DNA from: Betaproteobacteria bacterium
GTDB lineage: Bacteria; Pseudomonadota; Gammaproteobacteria; Burkholderiales; SG8-39
Assembly: GCA_019237595.1 (NCBI GenBank)
Contig: JAFAGU010000313.1
Span: forward strand, 1 to 11,033
Direction: 5' to 3'
DNA length: 11,033 nucleotides
Under the pieces are notes generated by a model. That model was given only the letters and a program-made list of their open reading frames with translations, did no database searches and had not been told where the DNA came from. Positions 1 to 5,903 of this stretch are shown here, piece after piece; positions within the stretch are counted from its first letter, which is position 1; every line of letters starts with the position of its first letter. The translations under genes were made by a program, and so were the position numbers.

Positions 1-908
1 GAAATCACCACCTTCGCCGCCTCGTCGGTGAGGCTCACGCTCGGCGCGCGGTCGCGCTCGTCGAGCGGCACGGTGATCGAGTAGCCCTTCAGCGGATAGA
101 CGGGAATGCGGATGCCGAGAGTGCGGAGGAATAGCGGACTGTAGCTCCCGAGGGCCGCCACATAGGCGTCGGCCTTCATCGTGTCGTTCCTCGCGCGGAT
201 GCCGAGCAACGCGTGGACGTCCGCGACCGCGCCCTCGACATCGGTATCGAAGAGAAACGAGACGCCTTCCTCGCGGCAGCGCCGCGCAAGCTCCTGCGTG
301 AACCGGTGGGCGTCCCCGGACTCGTCTCCCGGCGTGAGCACGCCGCCGACGATAGGCAAGGTCGAGTGCCGTAGCGCCGGCTCGACCTCGAGACACTCGG
401 TCGCCGATTTCACCTCGCGCACCATGCCGTACGCGCGGCTTTGCTCGGCGTGCCGGGCGAGCGCCTCGAAATCGCGCTCGTCGGTGCAGAACTGCAGGAT
501 GCCGCGCGCGAGTGCGTCGTACTCCAGCGCCTCGCTCCGCCGCAGCTCCTGCAGGCACTCCAGGCTGTAGGCCGAGAGTCCCGCAAGCGCGCGGCAATTG
601 CGCTCGAAGCGGCCGGGCGCGCACTCCCGCACGAACCCGAGCGCCCAACGCCACCGGGCAGGATCAGCGCCGAGCCGCAGCCTGAGCGGTGCATCTTCGC
701 GTCCGAGCCACTTCAGGACCTTGGGAAGGATCTGCGGGCGCGCCCACGGCTCGGCATGGCCGGCGGAAACCTGGCCGCCGTTGGCGAACGACGTCTCCAT
801 GCCCGCGGACGGCTGGCGGTCGATTACGCGCACCTCGTGGCCGGCCTGAGCGAGATACCACGCGCTCGTCACGCCGATCACGCCCGCACCGAGGACGATG
901 ACTTTCAC
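1..908 (-). CDS. dadA: D-amino acid dehydrogenase small subunit, partial (C-terminus lies outside the window)
   Basis: Membrane-associated flavoprotein that oxidatively deaminates D-amino acids (classically D-alanine to pyruvate) and passes electrons to the respiratory chain. About 302 codons are present, roughly 70% of the usual ~430 residues; the gene runs off the left edge. The N-terminus (MKVIVLGAGVIGVTSAWYLA) carries the FAD-binding GxGxxG fold, followed by the DadA-typical ETSFANGGQ (~44-52) and, near the visible end, GSYSPLF, IPVYPLKGYSITVP and DAYVAALGS segments that match my memory of E. coli DadA closely. I chose GTG at 908-906 because it sits directly at the conserved start; the nearby ATG at 913-911 is out of frame and stops after one further codon. 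No clear Shine-Dalgarno is visible. It diverges from the carbonic anhydrase-like gene across only 17 bp. Family assignment is firm; the exact substrate (D-alanine or a broader range) is inferred. Confidence 0.93.
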   Translation of the reverse strand, partial: MKVIVLGAGVIGVTSAWYLAQAGHEVRVIDRQPSAGMETSFANGGQVSAGHAEPWARPQILPKVLKWLGREDAPLRLRLGADPARWRWALGFVRECAPGRFERNCRALAGLSAYSLECLQELRRSEALEYDALARGILQFCTDERDFEALARHAEQSRAYGMVREVKSATECLEVEPALRHSTLPIVGGVLTPGDESGDAHRFTQELARRCREEGVSFLFDTDVEGAVADVHALLGIRARNDTMKADAYVAALGSYSPLFLRTLGIRIPVYPLKGYSITVPLDERDRAPSVSLTDEAAKVVI

Positions 909-925
909 TGCATTATGATAGGCGC
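909..925. promoter_or_regulatory. 17-bp divergent start-codon interval with a -10-like element
   Basis: The GTG of dadA (908) and the ATG of the carbonic anhydrase-like gene (926) face away from each other across only 17 bp. The interval holds TATGAT (914-919), a good sigma-70 -10 match six bases before the rightward ATG; on the other strand the same bases read TATCATA. No convincing -35 is seen for either direction. If TATGAT is used, the rightward transcript would begin at or near the ATG, so the message may be leaderless. This is inference from spacing and motif only; each gene's promoter could equally lie inside the other's coding region. Confidence 0.3.
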
Positions 926-1459
926 ATGCCCATCTTCTCCATCGGCCCGCGGGCCCCGCGCCTGAACGGCGAGCATCACTTCATCGCGCACGATGCCACG
1001 CTCGTGGGGGACATCACGCTCGAGAACGACGTGAACATCTGGTTCCAGGTGGTGATTCGCGCCGAGAACGATCGCATCCACATCGGCGAAGGCTGCAACA
1101 TTCAGGACGGGTCCGTGCTGCACGTCGACCCCGGCTATCCGCTCACCCTCGCGCGCCACGTGTCGGTGGGCCACAAGGCGATGCTCCACGGGTGCACGGT
1201 CGGCGAAGGCGCTCTCATCGGCATCAACAGCGTCATCCTGAACGGCGCGCGCATCGGGCGCGAGACGCTCATCGGCGCGAACACGCTCGTCGCGGAAGGA
1301 AAGGAAATCCCGGACGGCGTGCTGGTGCTCGGCTCGCCTGGAAAGGTCGTGCGCGAGCTCAAGCCCGAGGAGCGCGCGCGGCTGCGCGACATCGCGACGG
1401 GGTACGTCGAGCGCGCCCGGCTCTACCGGAAGGATCTCAGGGAAGCGAAGGCTACTTAG
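926..1459 (+). CDS. Gamma-carbonic anhydrase family protein (YrdA/PaaY-like, left-handed beta-helix)
   Basis: A 177-residue protein of the trimeric left-handed beta-helix family that includes gamma carbonic anhydrases and the YrdA, CaiE and PaaY proteins. The fold shows in repeated hexapeptides (VGDITLENDVNI, IHIGEGCNI, VSVGHKAML, VGEGALIGI, IGRETLIGA). The three expected metal-ligand histidines are present: H66 in SVLHV, and H83 and H88 in VGHKAMLHGC. R45 and the Q60/D61 pair of NIQDGS are also conserved. A helical tail (~145-173, ending YRKDLREAKAT) packs on the helix in relatives. The metal site makes a hydratase or zinc-hydrolase role possible, but many members have no measured anhydrase activity, and PaaY-type members are thioesterases. 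The length is normal for the family. Start ATG 926 is preceded only by a weak AGG. Its last 8 bases overlap the end of the convergent dehydrogenase gene, leaving no room for a terminator. Confidence 0.9.
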   Translation: MPIFSIGPRAPRLNGEHHFIAHDATLVGDITLENDVNIWFQVVIRAENDRIHIGEGCNIQDGSVLHVDPGYPLTLARHVSVGHKAMLHGCTVGEGALIGINSVILNGARIGRETLIGANTLVAEGKEIPDGVLVLGSPGKVVRELKPEERARLRDIATGYVERARLYRKDLREAKAT

Positions 1460-2213
1460 GCGCCATGCGGATGGCGCCGTCGAGGCGGATCGTCTCGGCG
1501 TTCAGCATCTCGATCTCGACGATGGCCTTCACCATCTGGGCGAATTCGGCCGGCCGGCCAAGCCGCGAGGGAAAAGGCACCTGCTTGCCCAGCGATTCCT
1601 GCGCGTCCTTGGGCAGCGCCGCGAGGAGCGGCGTCTCGAAGATGCCGGGCGCGATCGTGCAAACGCGGATGCCGTTGCGCGAAAGATCGCGCGCAACCGG
1701 GAGCGTCATGCCGACGATGCCGCCCTTGGAGGCCGAGTAGGCGGCCTGGCCGATCTGCCCGTCGTAGGCGGCCACGGAAGCGGTGTTGACGATCACGCCC
1801 CGCTCGCCCGCGGCGTTGGGAGAAGCCTTCGCCATCGCATCCGCCGCCAGGCGGATCATGTTGAAGGTGCCGATCACGTTCACGTTGATCACCTTGGCGA
1901 AGCGGCCGAGGTCGTGCGGCGCTTCCTTGCCGAGCGTGCGCTCGGCGAGCGCGATGCCGGCGCAGTTGACGAGCACGTGCACGCCGCCGAACTCCTTCAG
2001 CGCGAGCGCCACGGCCGCCTTGCCGTCCGCTTCGGAGGTGACGTCGGTGCGCGCGAAGCGGCCGCCGATTTCGCGAGCGAGCTTCTCGCCCGCCTCGACC
2101 TGCAGGTCTGCGACGACGACCTTGCCGCCGTTCTCCGCCGCCATGCGCGCGGTCGCGGCGCCGAGGCCGGAGGCGCCGCCGGTGACGATGAACACGCTGT
2201 TCCTGATCTGCAT
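1452..2213 (-). CDS. Short-chain dehydrogenase, 3-hydroxyacyl-CoA dehydrogenase type II (HSD17B10-like)
   Basis: A 253-residue NAD(H)-dependent Rossmann-fold enzyme. It has the cofactor glycine motif TGGASGLG (11-18), acidic D36 (VADL) favouring NAD over NADP, NCAG (83-86), and the catalytic set N112, S146, Y159 and K163 (AAYSASKGG). The run from QIGQAAYSASKGGIVGMTLP through QVPFPSRLG and the C-terminal IRLDGAIRM closely follows mammalian HSD17B10, which oxidises short-chain 3-hydroxyacyl-CoAs, including the 2-methyl-3-hydroxybutyryl-CoA of isoleucine breakdown. The isoleucine role here is an inference, supported loosely by the Liv-type transporter and dadA nearby. ATG 2213 is chosen because it opens the conserved fold and has GGAG at 2223-2220 with 6-nt spacing; longer upstream reading has no family support. 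The gene overlaps the convergent carbonic anhydrase-like gene by 8 bp. Confidence 0.93.
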   Translation of the reverse strand: MQIRNSVFIVTGGASGLGAATARMAAENGGKVVVADLQVEAGEKLAREIGGRFARTDVTSEADGKAAVALALKEFGGVHVLVNCAGIALAERTLGKEAPHDLGRFAKVINVNVIGTFNMIRLAADAMAKASPNAAGERGVIVNTASVAAYDGQIGQAAYSASKGGIVGMTLPVARDLSRNGIRVCTIAPGIFETPLLAALPKDAQESLGKQVPFPSRLGRPAEFAQMVKAIVEIEMLNAETIRLDGAIRMAPK

Positions 2214-2219
2214 CGAAGG

Positions 2220-2223
2220 CTCC
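2220..2223 (-). promoter_or_regulatory. Ribosome binding site of the HSD10-like dehydrogenase
   Basis: On the minus strand GGAG lies six bases before ATG 2213. It fixes the dehydrogenase start, since the frame stays open further upstream. Confidence 0.7.
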
Positions 2224-2244
2224 GCTCGGGAATAAGCTAATTCG

Positions 2245-2260
2245 TTGGGGGACCCACCAA
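2245..2260. promoter_or_regulatory. Interrupted palindrome in divergent spacer, candidate operator
   Basis: The sixteen bases TTGGGGGACCCACCAA pair as TTGGnGGnnCCnCCAA: six of eight positions per half match, with one internal mismatch and a non-pairing centre. It lies in the 70-bp spacer between the divergent starts of the HSD10-like dehydrogenase (2213) and the large flavoprotein (2284), where a single repressor could control both. The size and dyad symmetry fit a dimeric helix-turn-helix protein, but no regulator gene is adjacent to it and the family cannot be named. Confidence 0.35.
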
Positions 2261-2274
2261 TTTGCGCGGATAAT
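2245..2274 (+). promoter_or_regulatory. Candidate promoter of the fused flavoprotein gene
   Basis: TTGGGG (2245-2250) and GATAAT (2269-2274) are separated by 18 bp and resemble sigma-70 -35 and -10 boxes. Initiation would fall at about 2281-2284, on or next to the ATG at 2284, so the transcript could be leaderless; this fits the lack of a good Shine-Dalgarno there. The -35 box overlaps the palindrome at 2245-2260. Weak evidence, from motif and spacing only. Confidence 0.3.
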
Positions 2275-2283
2275 TCTACCTTC

Positions 2284-5200
2284 ATGCGCCTGGGCTTCGG
2301 ACTCGCTTTCGCCGATCTGTACGAGCGCGACGGCCTGCTTCGGGTCGACGCCGCGTTCGTCGGCTTCCTCGCGCAGGCCGACGCCGGCTTGCGCGACAAG
2401 CTGCTCGCCGCGCGAGCAACGCCGCCTTCGGGCAAGGCGGAATCCGACCTGCTGATCGCGCTTGCGCCGCACGTCGAGGACTTCCTCGCAAGGCTGTTCG
2501 AGATCGAGGATGAGGCTCGCGCGCTCGCCGAGCGGCACAACGAGCTCGCGCCGCTCTATTCCGTCAAGCGTCTCTTCGTCCAGCGCCGGGCGCTGCATAA
2601 AGTGAAGCCCGAGGAGGCGAAGCCCGACGGCTTCGCCTTCACGACCGAGCTCGACTTCGCACGCAAGGTTTCCGCGTGGCTCAAGGACGAGGCCGCACAC
2701 GCTCAGGACCTCGAGGCCGCGGCGCGCTATGCCGCCTGGGCGACGTTGAGTCCGGAAGGCAAGGCGAAGCATCGTGACGGCGTGCTCTTCAAGGCACCCC
2801 GCAAGCTCGACTTCATGCGCCTCGTGCCGGTGCGCACCGACACGCGCCACGGTTACGCGGAACACAGTCTTTCCCACTTGCGCACGAGGGAAGGGTTTGG
2901 ACTCACCGATCCCGGCACGGACCTCGTCGGCGCGCTCGACGAGGCGAACTACTGCATCTGGTGCCACGAGCAGGGAAAAGACTCGTGCTCGAAGGGCTTG
3001 AAGGAAAAGGCTCCCGCCGCGGGCTTCAAGAAGACGGTCTTCGGCGTCGAGCTTGCCGGCTGCCCGCTCGAGGAGAAGATCTCCGAGTTCCACCTCGTCA
3101 AGGCCCGGGGCGAGCCGCTCGCAGCGCTGGGCATCATCGCCGTCGACAACCCGATGTGCGCAGGTACGGGCCACCGGATCTGCAACGACTGCATGAAATC
3201 CTGCATCTACCAGAAGCAGGACCCGGTCAACATCCCCCAGGCCGAGACGCGCACATTGAGGGACGTCCTCGAGCTTCCCTGGGGATTTGAGATCTACTCC
3301 CTGCTTACGCGCTGGAACCCCTTCGACTTCCGGCGTCCGTACCCAAGGGAAAGAACGGGCAAGAGGGTGCTGATCGTGGGCCTCGGGCCCGCCGGATACA
3401 CCCTCGCCCACCATTTGATGAACGACGGCCACACTGTCGTCGGAATCGACGGCCTGAAGATCGAGCCCCTGGACGCCGCGCTTTCCGGAGTCGATGCGCT
3501 GGGCAACAGGAGGGCCTTCCCGCCGATCGAGGACATCTCGCGCATCCAGGAAGATCTCGCCGAGCGCGCCATGGCGGGATTCGGCGGCGTTGCCGAGTAC
3601 GGCATCACCGTGCGCTGGGACAAGAACTTCCTCAAGATCATCCGCCTCCTCCGCGAGCGCCGCAGCCAGTTCGCTATGTTCGGCGGCGTGCGCTTCGGCG
3701 GCACGCTGACGATCGACGAGGCGTTCGCGGAGGGCTTCGACCACATCGCCCTTTGCGCGGGCGCCGGGCGGCCGACGGTGCTCGAGATCCCGAACGGTTT
3801 TGCGCGCGGCGTAAGAGCCGCCTCCGATTTCCTCATGGCGCTACAGCTCACCGGTGCGGCGAAACGCGAGTCCATCGCCAACCTGCAGATCCGGCTGCCG
3901 GTCGTCGTGATCGGCGGCGGGCTTACCGCGATCGACACGGCTACGGAGGCGCTCGCCTATTACGCCGTGCAGGTCGAGAAGTTCCTTTCGCGTCACGAAG
4001 AGGTGGGCTCCTCGCCGGCGTGGAACGCGGAAGAGCGCCGGGTCGCAGAGGAATTCCTTTCCCACGCGCGGCAACTGCGGGCGGCAAAGCCGGGCGGACG
4101 CCAGGCGCTTCTCAAGTCGTGGGGCGGCGCCACCATCGCCTACCGCCGGCGCCTGGTCGACAGTCCGTCCTACACGCTCAACCACGAGGAGGTGGAGAAA
4201 GCGCTCGAGGAAGGCGTCACGTTCGCCGAGGAGCTCACGCCCACTCGGATCGGCGTGGACGAGTACGGCCACGCCCGCGAGGTGGAGTTCCTCAACCCCG
4301 GGCAAAACCGCATTGTGCTCGAGGCGAAGAGCGTCCTCATCGCCGCCGGCACGCAGCCGAATACCGTCCTCGCGCGCGAGGAAGGCGTGAGCCTCGCGCT
4401 CGATGGCAAGTACTTCCAGGCAAGCGACGAAAACGGCGCGCCCGTGAAGCCGGAGCGCCACACGGCGAAGCCCAAGCACCCGGATGTGCTCCTCCACCGC
4501 TACGACGACGCGCGCTTCCTCAGCTTCTTCGGCGACCTTCATCCCTCCTATTTCGGCAACGTCGTGAAGGCGATGGGCAGCGCGAAGCAGGGATTCCCGG
4601 TCGTCACCAAAGTGCTGGCCGGAGTGAAGCCCTCGTCGAGGCTTTCCGACGAAGAGTTCATCTCGAAGCTGAACCGCGAGCTGCGAGCCGTAGTGCACGA
4701 GGTGAAGCGCCTGACGCCCAGGATCGTGGAGGTGGTGCTGCGCGCGCCGGTCGCGGCGAAGCGATTCCACCCCGGCCAGTTCTACCGCATGCAGAACTTC
4801 GAGGCGCTGGCGCTGCGGGTGCCCGGGACGACGCTCGCGATGGAGGGCCTCGCGCTGACCGGAGCTTGGGTGGACAGGGAACAAGGATTGATCTCGGTGA
4901 TCGCGCTCGAGATGGGCGGCTCGGCCGACCTGCTCGCCTATCTCCGTCCGGGCGAGCCGGTCATCCTCATGGGACCCACGGGGACGCCGACGGAGATCCC
5001 GCACGGCGAAACGGTGGTGCTCGCTGGCGGCGGCCTCGGGAACGCCGTGCTTTTCTCCATCGGGCGTGCGCTTCGCGCGGCGGGATCCAGGGTGATCTAT
5101 TTCGCCGGCTACAAGGCGCTCGCCGACCGCTACCGCATCGAAGACATCGAGGCCTCCGCGGACGTCGTAGTCTGGTGCTGCGACGAAGCGCCCGGCTTCA

Positions 5201-5667
5201 AGGCCCGCAGGCCGCAGGACCGGGCGTTCGTCGGCAACATCGTCCAGGCCATGGTCGCCTACGCGTCCGGCGCGCTCGGGCGCCAGGAAATCGAGTTCTC
5301 GAGCACCGACCGCATCATCGCGATCGGGTCCGACAAGATGATGGCGGCGGTGGGCATGTCACGCCATTCCGTCTTGCAGGGCTATTTAAAACCCACCCAT
5401 ATCGCCATCGGCTCGATCAACTCCCCCATGCAATGCATGATGAAGGAGATCTGCGCGCAATGCCTGCAGCCGCACGTCGATCCGGCGACGAGCAAGACGA
5501 GCTACGTCTTTTCCTGCTTCAACCAGGACCAGCCGCTCGACGAGGTCGACTTCGCCGCGCTTTCCCAGCGCCTCGCCCAGAACGGCGTGCAGGAAAAGCT
5601 CACCGCGCTCTGGATCGGGCGCTGCCTCAAGCTCCTGCCCCCGCCGGAGGCCCGCAAGGCCGCTTGA
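2284..5667 (+). CDS. Single-chain NfnL/GltD-NfnS/PyrK-like flavin and iron-sulfur oxidoreductase
   Basis: A protein of about 1127 residues that moves electrons between pyridine nucleotides and probably a ferredoxin-like partner. Layout: residues 1-~215, unassigned and mostly helical; a GltD-type iron-sulfur region with C224, C227, C235, C260 (GCPLEEKI) and C292, C300, C303, C307; an FAD fold with GLGPAG (366-371); a second dinucleotide fold with GGGLTAID (544-551), interrupted afterwards by a charged insert (~565-640); and from ~796 a PyrK/NfnS-like ferredoxin-reductase module with HPGQFYRM, GGGLGN (915-920) and a terminal 2Fe-2S-type set C1051, C1057, C1060, C1078. NfnAB and SudAB carry these two halves on separate subunits; here they are fused, large half first. 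The arginine that often follows the second glycine motif (DxAR) in NADPH-using relatives is replaced (DTAT), so NADPH use is uncertain. ATG 2284 is preferred over TTG 2245, which lies in the palindrome; neither has a strong Shine-Dalgarno. Electron bifurcation is possible but not shown. Confidence 0.85.
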   Translation: MRLGFGLAFADLYERDGLLRVDAAFVGFLAQADAGLRDKLLAARATPPSGKAESDLLIALAPHVEDFLARLFEIEDEARALAERHNELAPLYSVKRLFVQRRALHKVKPEEAKPDGFAFTTELDFARKVSAWLKDEAAHAQDLEAAARYAAWATLSPEGKAKHRDGVLFKAPRKLDFMRLVPVRTDTRHGYAEHSLSHLRTREGFGLTDPGTDLVGALDEANYCIWCHEQGKDSCSKGLKEKAPAAGFKKTVFGVELAGCPLEEKISEFHLVKARGEPLAALGIIAVDNPMCAGTGHRICNDCMKSCIYQKQDPVNIPQAETRTLRDVLELPWGFEIYSLLTRWNPFDFRRPYPRERTGKRVLIVGLGPAGYTLAHHLMNDGHTVVGIDGLKIEPLDAALSGVDALGNRRAFPPIEDISRIQEDLAERAMAGFGGVAEYGITVRWDKNFLKIIRLLRERRSQFAMFGGVRFGGTLTIDEAFAEGFDHIALCAGAGRPTVLEIPNGFARGVRAASDFLMALQLTGAAKRESIANLQIRLPVVVIGGGLTAIDTATEALAYYAVQVEKFLSRHEEVGSSPAWNAEERRVAEEFLSHARQLRAAKPGGRQALLKSWGGATIAYRRRLVDSPSYTLNHEEVEKALEEGVTFAEELTPTRIGVDEYGHAREVEFLNPGQNRIVLEAKSVLIAAGTQPNTVLAREEGVSLALDGKYFQASDENGAPVKPERHTAKPKHPDVLLHRYDDARFLSFFGDLHPSYFGNVVKAMGSAKQGFPVVTKVLAGVKPSSRLSDEEFISKLNRELRAVVHEVKRLTPRIVEVVLRAPVAAKRFHPGQFYRMQNFEALALRVPGTTLAMEGLALTGAWVDREQGLISVIALEMGGSADLLAYLRPGEPVILMGPTGTPTEIPHGETVVLAGGGLGNAVLFSIGRALRAAGSRVIYFAGYKALADRYRIEDIEASADVVVWCCDEAPGFKARRPQDRAFVGNIVQAMVAYASGALGRQEIEFSSTDRIIAIGSDKMMAAVGMSRHSVLQGYLKPTHIAIGSINSPMQCMMKEICAQCLQPHVDPATSKTSYVFSCFNQDQPLDEVDFAALSQRLAQNGVQEKLTALWIGRCLKLLPPPEARKAA

Positions 5668-5691
5668 CCGCCTATACAAGTCTTATATAAG
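5664..5691 (+). promoter_or_regulatory. Sigma-70-like promoter of the RHH-liv operon
   Basis: TTGACC (5664-5669) overlaps the flavoprotein's TGA stop and is followed after 16 bp by TATAAG (5686-5691); TAAGAT (5688-5693) is an alternative at 18 bp. Initiation would fall at about 5698-5700, on the ATG of the small RHH gene. This is the only strongly AT-rich stretch seen between genes in the window, and the -10 lies inside the 28-bp palindrome, so occupancy of the palindrome should block RNA polymerase. Confidence 0.6.
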
Positions 5692-5700
5692 ATTTGTATA
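5673..5700. promoter_or_regulatory. 28-bp near-perfect palindrome, probable operator of the RHH-liv operon
   Basis: Outer arms TATACAA (5673-5679) and TTGTATA (5694-5700) flank the perfectly symmetric core TCTTATATAAGA (5681-5692). Only one base pair, 5680/5693 (G opposite T), breaks 14-bp dyad symmetry. It covers the -10 box and ends on the A of the small gene's ATG. No T-run follows and there is no free loop, so an intrinsic terminator is unlikely. The position suggests a repressor site, with the RHH protein encoded immediately downstream as the obvious candidate binder (autoregulation). The symmetry is seen directly; the binder is inferred, and a global regulator is also possible. Confidence 0.75.
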
Positions 5701-5903
5701 TGCACAAGGGTAAAGTGAAGGTGAGCACGTTCTCGGCGACGCCGCGCGACTTGGAGATGCTCGAAGTCGTCGCCCGCTACCACGGCCTCAACAAGAGCGC
5801 GACCCTGGTAAGCCTCGTGCGCAAGGAGTTCTGGCGCGCCTTCCCCGGCGGCACGGACAAGATCCGTCCCGACCGCGGCGCGAAGGTGGAGGGAACCAAA
5901 TGA
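5700..5903 (+). CDS. Small ribbon-helix-helix (CopG/Arc-like) DNA-binding protein
   Basis: A 67-residue protein with the ribbon-helix-helix pattern: a basic beta-strand KVKVSTFS (5-12), helix A PRDLEMLEVVARYH (15-28), a GLNKSA turn (29-34) and helix B to about residue 46 (LVSLVRKEFWRAF), then a proline/glycine-rich basic tail. Such proteins bind DNA as dimers by inserting the paired strands into the major groove. It opens the transporter operon; its TGA overlaps the next ATG (ATGA, 5900-5903). The start codon is uncertain: ATG 5700 has no Shine-Dalgarno but sits at the predicted transcription start, so it may be leaderless, whereas GTG 5715 has AAGGG four bases ahead and still keeps most of the strand. 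The likely role is local control of this operon through the palindrome at 5673-5700. An antitoxin is less likely, because no toxin-like gene follows. Confidence 0.7.
   Translation: MHKGKVKVSTFSATPRDLEMLEVVARYHGLNKSATLVSLVRKEFWRAFPGGTDKIRPDRGAKVEGTK
5888..5893 (+). promoter_or_regulatory. Ribosome binding site of the substrate-binding protein gene
   Basis: GGAGGG lies six bases before ATG 5900, inside the end of the RHH gene. It is one of the two strongest Shine-Dalgarno sequences in the window, fitting the need for a high level of periplasmic binding protein relative to the other transporter parts. Confidence 0.75.

Noticed and set aside
2245..2283. TTG 2245 as the start of the flavoprotein, adding 13 residues
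   Set aside because: The extension (GDPPICADNSTF) looks unlike a protein N-terminus and would place the start codon inside the palindrome; ATG 2284 is simpler, though not proven.
1456..3744. Long minus-strand open frame (762 codons) across the dehydrogenase and the front of the flavoprotein gene
   Set aside because: It is a high-GC shadow: arginine-rich, low-complexity translation, no recognisable domain, and it lies opposite genes with clear family motifs.
3753..5690. 645-codon plus-strand frame inside the flavoprotein gene
   Set aside because: It is out of frame with the conserved flavoprotein and has the arginine/glycine/alanine-rich composition of a shifted GC-rich frame.
5673..5700. 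The palindrome as an intrinsic terminator of the flavoprotein gene
   Set aside because: It is AT-rich rather than GC-rich, has no free loop, and no T-run follows on either strand; its position on a promoter favours an operator.
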